A DNA stretch of 64,000 nt, taken from NCBI GenBank assembly GCA_038087015.1, contig JASBNA010000005.1, positions 930,001 to 994,000 of the forward strand, read 5' to 3'. Numbering within the stretch: position 1 is the stretch's first letter; each line of letters starts with the position of its first letter. The position numbers were made by a program, and so were the translations under genes. Source of the stretch: Cerrena zonata. Its lineage: Eukaryota; Basidiomycota; Agaricomycetes; Polyporales; Cerrenaceae. Below, piece after piece: positions 32,788 through 46,473 of this stretch. The notes under the pieces are model-generated. The model was not told the origin of the DNA. It saw only the letters and a list, made by a program, of their open reading frames with translations, and made no database searches.

Positions 32788-34569
32788 TTACTCAACTAGC
32801 CCCGGGACAGCAGGCAATGGTCGCAGTTTCCTTTTCCCTTTGTGAGTCGACAAGATTTTGGGGATTTCTGCCTCGTCCAATGGAAGAGCGGAATGCAACT
32901 TCCGTAAAGCCTTGAGACGCTCGAATTCTGTGTTACTCTCGTTAACTGAGGAAGTCTCCGAATCCGATTGGGGTTCAGGTTCTGTGGATCGGCGGGGAGA
33001 CGTGGGCGGGGTGGGTAGGGGACGGATGGAGCGTTTTGATGGGCTCGATGGGTTGGAATAATCACGACAGTGGTGATGCCGCGAAGAATTGTATGCGGGA
33101 CGGTTAGGTGAGACGGGCGAAGTAGAAGCGAGGGGTTTGGCAGGTGTCGCGGGGGTATTCGGCGGTCGTGTGGACATAATTGAGGAGGAACCTTGTGAGT
33201 CGCGTGTAGGAGATAAACCTGGGGTGGGCGCGGACGGTCTTGGAAGGATAACCATTTCTTCGTGACGCCGTTGATCATCATCATTCGTGTCACTGTCATC
33301 ATCATCATCGTTATCTTCACTGCCATGACTATCATCATCGTGACTGTGACGTTGTATAGATAGCCTACTGCTTGAATTGAGAAGAGTGTCAGTGAGATGA
33401 ATTTAACAAGGAAGCGAACGGGAAGAATTGAAGAAGCAAGGGGTGAATGGAGTGGGTGAAAATGAAAAATTACTCACGCGAACCATGAAGAATGAGTGCC
33501 CCTTGAGTCGTAGGATTGGATCGAGTGAAACGAATTGATTGACAATGGTCTTGAATGCAAACTTGATTCCAGCCATCGTTCCACCTCGGCGAGACTATGG
33601 CCATCCTGGCTATCTCCGTCCCGTTCGTCTTCTCCCTCCTGTTGTTCCGTCTCTGATACGGTATCCAATTCGGAGACCCAAGCATCTCCTTCTCCACACA
33701 TATCTCCTTCTCTGGCACAGAAGCCCAATCCACGATGGTCAATGATCAGTATCACTTCTGGATCAAAGGGAGCTGTCGATGACCCTCTCGACCGTGACGC
33801 CTCTGATCCCAACTCTCCACGTCTCCCCCTATTTTCATCGTCTGTCCCTGCATCTGCCCCCGACACGTTTCCAAATACCATATCCACTGCGCCAACATCC
33901 ATATGGATAGACCCTGACCCACTTCCCACATCTACGTCAATGAACGTAGGGTCCAGTAGAGAAGCTTTCCGTAGTGGCAGACTGGTGACTAGTGAGGGCG
34001 AAGATTTCGTCGTCTTGAGAATTGGACGGGCTCGACGTTTCTCGTTGAGAGAGTGCGGATCGTGTAGTAGTCGTAGGATTTCGCTAGCTTTGCGGCCGAC
34101 TTCAATCCCTCGGTTTGTCCCATCAGATTCGACAAATGCAAATTTGCTTAATGTCTCGAAAGTAGGAATGTTCTTGAGACAGCATGATAATGCACGCTCC
34201 GAACCTGCATGAAGGAGATGATCTACAACAATAAGAGCCTACAACTGTGTTAACAACAATGAACTTCTGTGGCAGATTTCAAATACCTTGTAGACATGCC
34301 TCCAGCTCTTCCCTCGCTCCTCGAGTCGTTTGAACAGTGTCTCCATGAGCTCGTCACATAGATCTCTGCTGGAAGTATCAGTGTACAGCACATATTGAAT
34401 GTAGAAGTAAAACACACCCTCTGAACGACATCCGGAGCAACTCTTCGATTTGCTTGCTCGAAGGCGTGTGAGGATCATTGCTCGTCGCAGCCCTCGCCTT
34501 CGACTGGACTTCAGAGAATCCTCTCGCGACATGTTTAGCAATCCGCCTGAGATTTTTGAGAGGTAACAT
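32788..34569 (-). CDS. ENTH-domain protein (epsin-like) with disordered acidic/proline tail
   Basis: The N-terminus (MLPLKNLRRIAKHVARGFSE, ATG 34569) leads into an ENTH domain. Its markers are ARAATSNDPHTPSSKQIEEL, RDLCDELMETLFKRL, GKSWRHVYKALIVVDHLLHA and GSERALSCCLKNIPTFETLS. FAFVESDGTNRGIEVGRKAS and EILRLLHDPHSL follow, matching the epsin order through the NWRHVYKAL-like core. The long disordered C-terminus has Ser/Asp-rich parts, a poly-Asp run encoded by a (GAT)n microsatellite near 33280-33310, and PxxP motifs (IRPLPTPPTSP, RPLPAVPG). No NPF or clathrin-box motif was noticed. A phosphoinositide-binding endocytic adaptor is likely by family. Confidence 0.8.
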
Positions 34570-36417
34570 CTCGACCAAGCACGACAGGATCTCCGGCGAG
34601 TGAGAGAGAATGTGAGGATATCAGTCACAACAAACGATCTTGTCCGCGGGCAGTGAAAGGGTCAGATTATATAGGTACCCAGAAACATCTCTTCGGCCCC
34701 CCGTCCCTTTCGACCAGCTGATGTCCGTGCCAAAGTCAATCATAGATGTACCACAGGGATTGCGATACATCATGTTTCGTGGGCAGCTTTGGCCTTCCCT
34801 ACAAGGTATAACGAGGCGTCTGTTTCATTGTCGGCTTTCATTCGGCAGGCCAGGATTGGGAATAAGTGGGCAAAGGATTCAGAGCATTGATCAAGGTGGT
34901 GGCGGCATCATCACAGGGGATGATGGAGACACAGCCTCGATACAATCGAAGTGTATCACAGTATCGTACATGTCTGACAAGAGAAGGTGGGGCATGGCCT
35001 AACAAGAACTTGGTCATCTTGTTAGCTTCCATGCTTTGAAAAGAGATATCCGGGTAAACGGAAAGAAGTGCACTCACGTACTGGTACTTCATCGCTCTGC
35101 ACAGCGTCATCTTGACTCATACTTGTTCTTCGACCAGTCTGCAAGTCTCGCACGGTCGTGAGGCTGTTGTTAAGCACCCATATGTGCTTACTATTGAAGT
35201 CGCTGTTGCTGAGAGAGTTCAAGCAAGTTCAGGGACGAATGATATACCAGTATTATGACGACTGGTAGGGGCTAAAAGACGAATTTTATCGTTTCCTTCA
35301 AGTTTGGTCCAAACTGGAGCAAACAACACTATCTCATCCAGATAGTGGAAAAGAAATAGTAGGATAACGTAGAGTAGTATGACAACTACTATGTCGCAAG
35401 ATGAAGGTTTACTTACTGGTAATTATAAAACACTTACATAGATAACGGCCGAGTCACGGTCAATATATTGTTACTTCTCCAAATATGGTAGCATCTGAAA
35501 CCTGTCTTCGTCAATTGCAGATATTTGTATAGTTGTAGTATACTATAGTTAGAGACGAAGTATGAAGATTATTATGCAGAAGTATCACTTAGTAGTCCAA
35601 GCCATACTAGTCGAGATACTTTGTGTCTACGCCGGTTACTGGCAGAGAAACTACCATATTTGGAAGGTCCAAACTGTATATTTCCGAATTTCTTTTTTAA
35701 GACATACGCTGTACAGCGCTTAATTCTATGACAATAGATAAGATAACAGATGCTTAGATCTCAGATCCTATAAACAAGATCGTGATAAAGCAACTTCCGA
35801 TTCATTGATGTAACACTTCGTCTCACTCGAATACAATGCACATTGCAAAAAATAACAGCAACTTCCAGATGCGAGGCAGGTAGATATATGAAGCGTCTCA
35901 CACTTTTAGCACCCAAACGACAGTTGAAATACACAATCTGTCACGGTTCGAAGACTGCGTGTAGTGGAAGTGACTACTAGTACTCGGACTGCTGTCGTAC
36001 TGGGCTAGCTACTGCTAGCTACCTGATATAGGCCTTATATTTGAAACTTTACAAACTACTTAACGGGGTTGTATAGCTTCACCGTTGAAACAAGATGCGA
36101 TCAAGGGTCCGAGGCTGATGGATCTAAGTATATAGACATACAGGTCATCGAGGACATACCCGAGCTCTCTTCCCCTGTAATGATACGCCCAAAGCTGAAG
36201 TCGTCCTGCAATCGAATTGTAATACGCCTACACCGTCTTGCTGATTTTATTTTAATTCTTGTGTCTCCACGATCAAGTTCACCTACCAGGTATGGATAAG
36301 CGCCCACATATAGTGGGGCAGTTCATCGATCCATGCTGAAACCTCACAAGCACTGTCAGGGTTGCCGACTTTCCCCTCTCTTCACAACCACCATCACCGA
36401 CTCCAGAGCCAATTGCC
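34570..36417. other. Intergenic region, AT-rich in the middle
   Basis: Contains a 120-codon plus frame at 34640-35002 and a 90-codon minus frame over it, neither with recognisable domains. 35250-36060 is AT-rich with small palindromes such as TAGTATACTA. The last several hundred bases are the likely promoter and leader of the MAP kinase gene. Confidence 0.5.
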
Positions 36418-38296
<1,879 letters not shown>

Positions 38297-38608
38297 ATGG
38301 GTATGAATAGAAAGTAAATGTATCATGCTCGAGATAGAGCGGACAATGTGGTGTGAGCGGTTATCTTATGTATATCTCATTCTGTCTGTGGGAAGACGGA
38401 AATTGTGTAGTTGTAGGCTTCCAATGATTTGACTGCTTAGCGAGTTAGTATCCATGTATCTGCTTTGAAGTCTGGCTGTTAGCTTCGTCTTGTTATACCC
38501 GTCTATTTTGAATTGGACTGTTGCTCGAAGTACTACCATTGCAGATAAAAGGGTTCGGCGCTTTTCTACCGCTTGAACGTAACAACAATCATCTCAAAGT
38601 TGCCTGTC

Positions 38609-40031
38609 ATGAACCAAGTGAGTTATAAATGTTTGGAAAGGTCCTCTATGTGGCGTCTCGTCATACTGGGAGACATGATGTTGACCGGCTCTGTATTTAG
38701 GCGAGTAAAGGGCGGTCTATACCTACAAAAACACGCCACCGTGGCAAGGTCAGGCTCCCTCAGGAGTTGTGGGACATGATCATAGACCATCTCTACGATG
38801 ATCGTCCTTCTCTTCAATCTTGCACGTTGGTCTGCAAAGATTGGGTGTATTCTCCAAGAGTACACCTCTTCTGTAAGATCTTTGCAAGATACGATCCGGA
38901 GACCTCAAACAAGGCAGTCGTAACAAATTATGGACATATCATGGACATCATCAACAGGGGCAAAGATTCTCTTACCAACCATGTCAGAGAAGTACACCTT
39001 GCTCCCGTAGAGTGGGATGTCGTCAAGGCGGTTCCCCCTAGCTATTTGAATCCTCAATTTTTCAGAGATATGGTGAAGTCACTACACCGTATGCATACTC
39101 TGGTTATTGATAACATCATGCTCATGGGATTCAACGCCCCTACCCAAGGTCACTCAATAGTCTCATCTTCTTTAAATAGACTATTGATGTCACCTGGGCG
39201 TTGCAGCTTCCATGAGCTCATGAACATGCTGTCCTTATTGCCAGGTATTACAGATTTACAACTTCTGTCATACCACTCTGGCATCGTCGGACCTGTAGGA
39301 TTCCCCGACCACCTAGCGTGTCTCCCACTTACATCTCTTCATATCGAAGGCTGGGATTGGAATAATATCTTCCAGGGCGGAGTACCTATCTGGCCTCATA
39401 TTACGATCCTACGTGCCACCATCCATACCACTCAGGCTAAAGCGCAAGTAAACATACTTCAGGGTATAATGGATTGGGCGATGGAATCACTGCGACATCT
39501 ACACCTTACTATCACTGAACTCGGGCCCTCTGAAGGTATGTACCAACGATTCTTGACATTCTATGTCCTCACGTTCTATTTGTCTCTGTTTCCACAGTGC
39601 CCTTCGTATCACAAGGCATTCCTATCGGTGTTTGCACCAACCTCCGTTCCATAACCATGACCGTCTCTTCGCATTGCTGGAAATCATCAGGTCGAGAGGT
39701 CAATTCGTTTTTCAAACAAAAGGGCATGGCACATTGGATGACGATACTCGAGCTCCTTCAGCGCGTCTGCCCCGAGAATTTGGAATCCATCGAAGTGCGG
39801 ATTTCATGTTCGGAGAATCTCATCCCTCCACTCAAAAGTTTTCCTTGGAGTGAGCTGGATACGACCCTGACGAGCTTCCCGAAGCTGAGAACAGTTGAGT
39901 TCTTCGGTGTGCAGGATCAGACGCGTGGTTTGGAGAGGAGGAAAAGAGCAGTCTTGCCAAATAAATGGAAAGCATACATAACTGGGAAGCTTCCTCGCAC
40001 GGTCAGTGAAGGCTATATTTGTTTTCCTTGA
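38609..40031 (+). CDS. F-box protein
   Basis: Exon 1 is only ATGAACCAA (38609) before a GTGAGT donor; exon 2 starts at about 38700 in phase 0, reading ASKGRSIPTKTRHRGKV. The F-box then begins at about residue 22: LPQELWDMIIDHLYDD, SLQSCTLVCKDW. The rest is a leucine-rich, repeat-like region (HLACLPLTSLHIEGWDWNN, MESLRHLHLTITELG). A second intron near 39538-39597 joins to VPFVSQGIPIGVC. This layout is typical of the very large Agaricomycete F-box expansion. Presumed SCF ubiquitin-ligase substrate receptor; substrate unknown. Confidence 0.75.
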
Positions 40032-41234
40032 ACCACAGGCTCAAACACAGCCGGAGAAAATAATGTAATTCAGTTATATAACAAGCTGCATAAAGACGGT
40101 AGATTTTTGCCACATGTACACTACATCGTATGAAATCCATACCCGAGTTCCTAAGTATCCTGGTCGACTGAAAAGCGTCACACTTTGTCTAATCATGTTC
40201 GTTTCGCAAAAACTAGATGATTATTCGCATCTAGTTTTGCCCTCATTTCGAGGTTCCAAACCCCTTCGTCGATGTTTCCGAAAGAGTCAGAAGCGCATAC
40301 GGGTTTAGCTCGAGATGTCATTGCCGTACATGTAAGTACGTTTGGATCGCTCCAGTCCTCTTATGCCAAAAGTGATATGGAGTAGACAAAACGACAAGGA
40401 TAATGTGTCCAAGCCTAGTACGACGACGGAGATGTACTTGGGTGCGGTACGACTTCCAATGGTATATTGTCATATACCCCGAACGCGGTGGGTTTCCATG
40501 ATTGGAACTGACCCTTCAATGGGAACTAGATATTCATGTTTCCAAAACCGAATGGCGGTATGCTGATATGAAGAGCGCAGTGAATATTCGATGCTGCTCG
40601 CCCAGGATATGTTAAAATGAGAGACATCCCGTCGGTAGTGACCTTAGCCACAATCTATTTATCTATTATACAAAAGAGACGTTACCGCGCAGTTACACGG
40701 GTTCCTGCTAGTAGCGTTAGAAGCAAACAGAGTTGAATGAAGTTGACATCTATAGTGAGGGAAATGGTCAGTCGGTTCCTGAAGAATAATCATCGAGAAG
40801 TATGGAATACCTTTCAGCGGAGTTGATAGGGTATCATGTTCACGGATGGCCATACATGCCTAGATCTAGAGGATGTCAGCCAATGTCTCTCGCGAACGGA
40901 CTGGAGCTGCAGAACGACTCATAATTTTGATGATGACAAATGTTAGGAGCAGGTTCGGGACTGTAACTACATCTTGTGCAAGTGTCGTAGGTTGTTACGA
41001 TTAGATATCAATATCCATGTACCCGGCCGTGAATTGAGCGGGATGTTAAGCGGGGTTCGATATCTAACGTTCAATACTTGTGGTTGGGTCCCGTTGAACC
41101 CGTTGTAAGCAAGCATTATATATATAATGGATTTTGTCATCCCAAATTTCTGTAAAGTATCTATCTGATCGTCACTAAAGAGCTACGTGTGAAGGAAAAC
41201 ACGACCTACGAGTATATTACCGCACATAGGTATT
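40032..41234. other. Intergenic region
   Basis: Only short frames without homology. A 16-bp palindrome (CATTATATATATAATG) sits at 41114-41129 in the 3' flank of the minus-strand SDR. Confidence 0.5.
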
Positions 41235-42121
41235 CTACTTAAAGTAGTTGCGCATGTAGGCCACACACTCCTCGTCTGACTTAGTCTCATATCGAGCCTT
41301 CAAAAATCCTCGATAATCTTCCCCTACAAAGTACCTTAATCTATCCGTCCCATCTGTAGCCGCCTCCAATATGACCCTCGCAACTTCCTCCGAAGGGATT
41401 TTAGGTTCGGCGATCATTTTCTTGTAAGTCTCCATGGTCTTCTGTGCGAATGGACCATACTCGGGAGCCTTGCTTAATGCCTCTGGCGATAAAGGATTGC
41501 GCTGTCCGAAACTGGTGGAGCTAACTCCACCATGGGGAAGTACGCTCTTGATGAAAATATTGAGAGCACCGAGTTCGTACGACATCGACTCCGTCCATCC
41601 TTCCAGAGCGTACTTGCTTGCGTGGTACAAAGAAATAGCCGGTAAAGCAAATATGCCTGCTCCAGAGCTGATATTGATGATCCCGCCACTCTTGTTGGCT
41701 CGAAAATGGGGAAGGATAGCACGAGTTACATCCATCACACCTAGAATTGTCGATATGTTTTAGTGAGGTAGATGGGGCTAAGTCATTATATCTCACCAAA
41801 GACATTAACATCAAATTGTTCCTTGACTTGTTCTCTAGAAATCAGCTCGAATATGCCATTTTGACCATACCCAGCGTTATTTATGAGGAGGTCTATCTTG
41901 CCGAACTTGGTGATGGCAGATGCGATGGCTTGTTCGATGGAGCTGAGGTCTGTCACATCAAGCTGGAGAACAAACATGCGAGAGGGGTCGAACTCTTTAA
42001 GCTCTGAACCTTCTGGGTTGCGCATAGTCGCGACAACTTTCCATCCCTTCTCGAAGAAGAGCTTGGCCGAAGCCAAACCGATACCGGTGCTGGTACCTGT
42101 GATGAATACTGTTTTCGACAT
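41235..42121 (-). CDS. Short-chain dehydrogenase/reductase
   Basis: Classical SDR. The ATG at 42121 opens SKTVFITGTSTGIGLASAKL, the TGxxxGIG cofactor loop. QLDVTDLSS, LLINNAGYGQNG (NNAG) and INISSGAGIFALPAISLYHA (Ser and Tyr of the active site, YHASK) follow, then PHGGVSSTSF. One intron at 41741-41796, phase 1. The C-terminal part (YFVGEDYRGFLKARYE) fits single-domain fungal SDRs acting on carbonyl or alcohol groups. An NADP preference is likely (basic residue pattern ATMRN), but the substrate is unknown. Divergent spacing to unassigned DNA upstream gives no pathway context. Confidence 0.88.
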
Positions 42122-42949
42122 GATACGCTATGAAGACATTGTCAGTCGATCATCGCAATCATGTAGTATGAAATTCTACATACCAAATTTCTCCAATATA
42201 GTGACACGCTGAGTCGATTGAGATACGTTTTACATCGTCACTCTACACGTATATATAGGATTCGCATAGAACTTAGGCGCGACGCACAACGTAGCTTCAA
42301 CGGCAGGTTTGTTTACCTATATCCCGCAAATCGGAGATGGACCCATAATGGTAATCGGCAGGATGCTATATATAGTTTGAGAAAGTGAGTTTAGAAATAG
42401 ATCTCTTACTGCAATAGTCTGCCTATCGCGCCCACTGGGACGACTTTCAATCAGGACGGGATTGATAGGGTATCATAGGTCTGGAACATTTTCTAGTGAA
42501 ACTGAAAATACCGTTGATAGGTATGTGAGGATCTGAGAGTCAAGTCTTTAGACTAACTTACCTTTTCTACTTGACTACTGAACGCAGTTAGTGGAGTATA
42601 TCGGTAAGTAGTAGCGCCTTGGAGGCATCATGCCCCGACTCAGTGGTGAGTAATATCTGCACCTGACGTATACCCAGTCCCAGTCATACCGTTTCCTGGG
42701 TGGCTTAAGTCCGCATCGGCAGATTAAGTGGGGTGTTTATGGGACACTGGTACGACAAACGAGATACGTACCTATGAGATCACTGCCTGAGTTTCGTGAC
42801 AATGAATGGCCATCTTGAGTGTGAATCCAGCAAGAGGGCGATGACAACCCTACATCGGGCAGGAAAGAGTTAGGGTGGAAGTTCGAACATACTACTTTCC
42901 TTTCTGCAGACGAATCCACTATTTTTTTAACAGTCCGGGTGACTTTAAA

Positions 42950-43365
42950 TTGTATGCCTTCGGGTCACGAACAGGTTGAGTCTTTGAAAGTTATTACCTC
43001 GTCTTCACTCGGAGGAGTCCGGGGAAAGGAAGATTCCGGAGGACGCTTGGGGATACTGTACAATCTTGGATGATGAGCACAACGAGATAAGATAAGATAT
43101 TGACCGACATGGCGTACGAAGTGACCGCTATTTCCTACTACCATGTCTCTCAAGAACGCAACTCCGAATTTCTCATTATCAGCTACAGAGGGGAGCACAA
43201 CCGCTACAACTACCACTCACCTACTTACCCCCGGAGCTTGAACAAACATTCGCCTTGTTGACTTCACATCGATCTGTGCTTGGCTGAGGACGAGGGTAAC
43301 GGCGACGAGGTCGTACCCAAAGGAAAGAAGTACGATGGAGGCCGACCCGTCTCAGGATAAGACCA
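42950..43365 (-). other. Possible exons of an unidentified gene
   Basis: On the minus strand SIVLLSFGYDLVAVTLVLSQ (near 43340-43280) is followed by a GTAAGT donor. An acceptor then leads to ADNEKFGVAFLRDMVVGNSG (near 43180-43120) and a stop-bounded tail. The pieces look protein-coding and partly hydrophobic, but I cannot name the family or find a start. It may be a remnant of a membrane-protein gene. Confidence 0.25.
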
Positions 43366-43699
43366 TCAAGCATACGCTCACCAAAATAAACACATGAAAG
43401 GGGAGTCCTCTATAGAAGTTAAATTAGAAGTCGGAGGTTGATACAATTCTTAACACCTCCAGTCGGCCATAGAAGTACGCCGTCAGCGATAGGGATCAAA
43501 ACGCCGTGCCGAGGGCCAACGAAGAGAATAAATTAGTCTCATCTATAGTGTGATCATGCGTGCGTTGCAATATGTTTTCCATGATTTGGCTTTCTTGAAT
43601 TCGAGATAAGTCGAATAGCTTGCAAGTCACGAAAGAATCTTCAATGCCGGCGGACACAATCCATTTCACCGTTAAGGACCAATTGCCAACAACAGTGAC

Positions 43700-43725
43700 G
43701 GCTTCGTTAGTATAGTGGTTGAATA
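43700..43725 (+). pseudogene. 5'-half tRNA-Asp-like fragment
   Basis: TTCGTTAGTATAGTGGTT matches the acceptor/D-arm half of eukaryotic tRNA-Asp. No GTC anticodon arm or T-loop (GGTTCGA) follows within 80 bp, so it is not a functional tRNA. Confidence 0.45.
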
Positions 43726-44113
43726 TACATGGATTACCTTTTTCAGCCCAGATCAGAATTATACCACGACCCTAATGCGCATCAAATGCTTAAATATCTG
43801 AATTACAGGTGATCAGCTCTAAGGATAGATACGCTGAAGCCGGAGTAAAAATCCCATTTGAGAGTTCACCAACTTACCTCATGACTCACCTAAACCCACT
43901 ACGACTCTCCCATGCATTTATATCTAGCCGCCTCAGTCAATTGAAGAAGCATCGGTCGAAGTGGGACGTTTACTTCACCTTGGCAATAAAGGTATGGGTT
44001 CCCTGTCGAGGGCATGACGCTGGTTGAATCCAATAAAAGCCACCTGTGTCGGTATCATCCTGCCTCACAGACACCTCCCATACTAGTCCTGATTCACCCA
44101 AACTCGTAGTACG

Positions 44114-45530
44114 ATGCCATTTTTGAATGCAACTCGACTTCAAAGTTGTTCTCGATTGGGCCAACCGGCTCAGTTGAGATCACGATGTTTCTCTTCTTCT
44201 GTGAAGAGATTGAGTACAGAGAGTCGATCATTGATTGGAAGACAGCCGTCATACGGACCTGTTGGTGTTGAGGCGGCCCGTATATGGTCACCAAATGGTA
44301 AAGACAAAGCCCCTCTTCATCCGCCGACCACCATTTTTACATGTAGAAACTCACCCAAATCGTTCCCGTAGACCCTGCACCTAAACCGACCTTATTCTCA
44401 CACGAATTCAGCCTGGCCGACAGGGTTGCCCTGGTCTCCGGTGCCAACCGTGGTATCGGCCTTGACATGGCTCTTGGTCTCATTGAGGCAGGTGCTCGGG
44501 CAGTTTATTGTATCGATGTACACAAGACTCCCGGAGATGATTGGCAGAAGACAAGGCTATATGCAGAGAAAATGCAGTGTAAAGCTGGAGAGGGCAGGTT
44601 GGAGTATTTGCAGGGTGACGTCACGGACCAGGTTCGTCAGTTGTTCGATACTTCAATACATCGATAGTCGTACTGATGAAGGAGGTCGTAGGCAAGAATG
44701 TGGGAGATCGGAGAGACTATTGGTAGCCGTGAAGGTCGGCTCGACATCGGTGTCGCAGCAGCGGGCATTCTCAGAGATCAATTTGAATGTCTGAGTTTCC
44801 CAGCTGAGAAATTCCAGGAGGTACACTTGTTTCTATCGGCAGAGATCTGCAATGACGTCTAACCCTGGTGTCGAATAGGTGATGAGCGTGAACACGAATG
44901 GTGTACTTTACACGGCTCAAGCAGCTGGTCAACAAATGGAGAAGTTCGGCAATGGAGGCAGTCTCATCTTTATAGCAAGTATAGGCGGCCACCGGGCTGA
45001 CAAAGTACGTCTCGTTTCGTATTGTAATGTTTCGAGAGGAGACCGACCCAAGGTTTCTTGTTGATAAGGGCTTCAATTATGTCGATTATTACGCGTCCAA
45101 GTCGGCAGTGTTACAAATGGGTAGGAGCATGGCATGCGAGCTAGGTCCTAAACGAATCAGAGTCAACACGATCAGTCCTGGGTACGTTTACACAACGTAC
45201 GTATCATTTCCTGATTTCGAGCCCGTTTGGGCACATAAAATAGACAAGGACTGACTTATTCACCTCCGCTGTTAAGATTGGCTGTGAATGCCACTAGTGA
45301 CCGACCTGAGGTTCTCGAAGAACACGTCAAATCGACCCCATTAAATAGGGTAGCAACGCCTGACGAGCTCAGAGGTGTTGTTACCTGGTTAGCCAGTGAT
45401 GCTAGCTCGTTCTGCACGGGAAGCGAGTGAGTATCCGAGTTTAATGTGCTCCCCGCAAGTAGTTGACTGCAGACGTTTGTGGGTGTATCTATATAGCATT
45501 ATTATAGACGGTGGAAACTGTGCATGGTAG
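44114..45530 (+). CDS. Short-chain dehydrogenase with N-terminal presequence
   Basis: The ATG at 44114 opens a basic, Ser-rich leader (LRSRCFSSSVKRLSTESRSL) that looks like a mitochondrial presequence. Spliced exons give FSLADRVALVSGANRGIGLD (cofactor loop), CIDVHKTPGDDW, LQGDVTDQ and MWEIGETIGSREGRLDIGVA. AAGILRDQFE, VMSVNTNGVLYTAQAAGQQM, IFIASIGGHRAD, VDYYASKSAVLQMGRSMACE (Tyr-Lys pair) and NTISPGYVYTT follow, then a C-terminal IIIDGGNCAW. Five or more introns. It resembles sugar-alcohol or L-xylulose reductase-like SDRs, a loose comparison only. All catalytic positions I can see are kept. Confidence 0.82.
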
Positions 45531-46473
45531 AGACTCAGAGTGACCTCAGTCACTGTTACTGTAAACAAGTATATCAGATTTCAATGTACATCATCAGACT
45601 GACCGAGCCTGTAGCTGTTATGATTTAGTTGAAAAGGATCAAATCAAGATGCTGTGTGTACTTGTATCATTCGGCGAGTGTCCAGAGTATTTTGGAGATA
45701 ATTCGCTTCCAGTGTCAACGATGGAAGCTCGTGAGCAGTGCGCCTGCTGAATTCGGTTTTATGTTCCTTCGGGATTACTTTCCCACGCCCCACAACAGTC
45801 ACCTTAACAAGCCGCTCTAGTTTATTCTTACACACAATTCCCATTCCTTCGATGATTAACCCCTTAACCTGTCTAGATCACTAGCAAGCCAAACATTACA
45901 ACCGAATAGATATCAACGAATCAAGAGAGCGCAGAAGAGGTGAGGGACGAACTATGTATGGAGGCATCTGTGAGATTGTATCACTAGGGGAATAACGGCC
46001 AGAGGAAAAAGATATCATGTGAAGACGATGGAGTCAATGACCGAAATGAGAGCATATAGGTACACGACGACTATTGGAGACCGAGAGATGAGAAAGAGAT
46101 GGTATGAAACAGCGAGAGAAGGATATGGATATGGAGATATAAAGAGAGCAAGGAGATCATTATGAGATGAGGGAGATTTCATGACATTCGAGAATCGCGA
46201 GGCGGTCTAAGGAGGGGGTATGCTTTATCGAGGCGGAGGTAAGGCAGTAGTTGGGATATATGGGGTTGAGCACGAAGGCGACATGCCTATGCGGGATTGA
46301 GTTCGGACTCAAATGTCGAGGGATTTGAGAGGGGCGATGATGCAAGCGGCTAGCGGTTGCAGAGCAAAGGGGAGCATCCGATTTCGAGTCGCCGAGCATC
46401 GAGCATCGGGAATTAAGCATCGAGCGTTGAAATAACAATAACGAGAGTTTGAAAATTAGGTCTGGTTGATGGT
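45531..46473. other. Intergenic region
   Basis: 3' flanks of the converging SDR and NoxR genes. Short frames only; 45900-46150 is purine-rich on the plus strand. No gene seen. Confidence 0.55.

Noticed and set aside
34640..35002. 120-codon plus ORF upstream of the ENTH gene
   Set aside because: No family resemblance and overlaps an opposing frame; probably chance.
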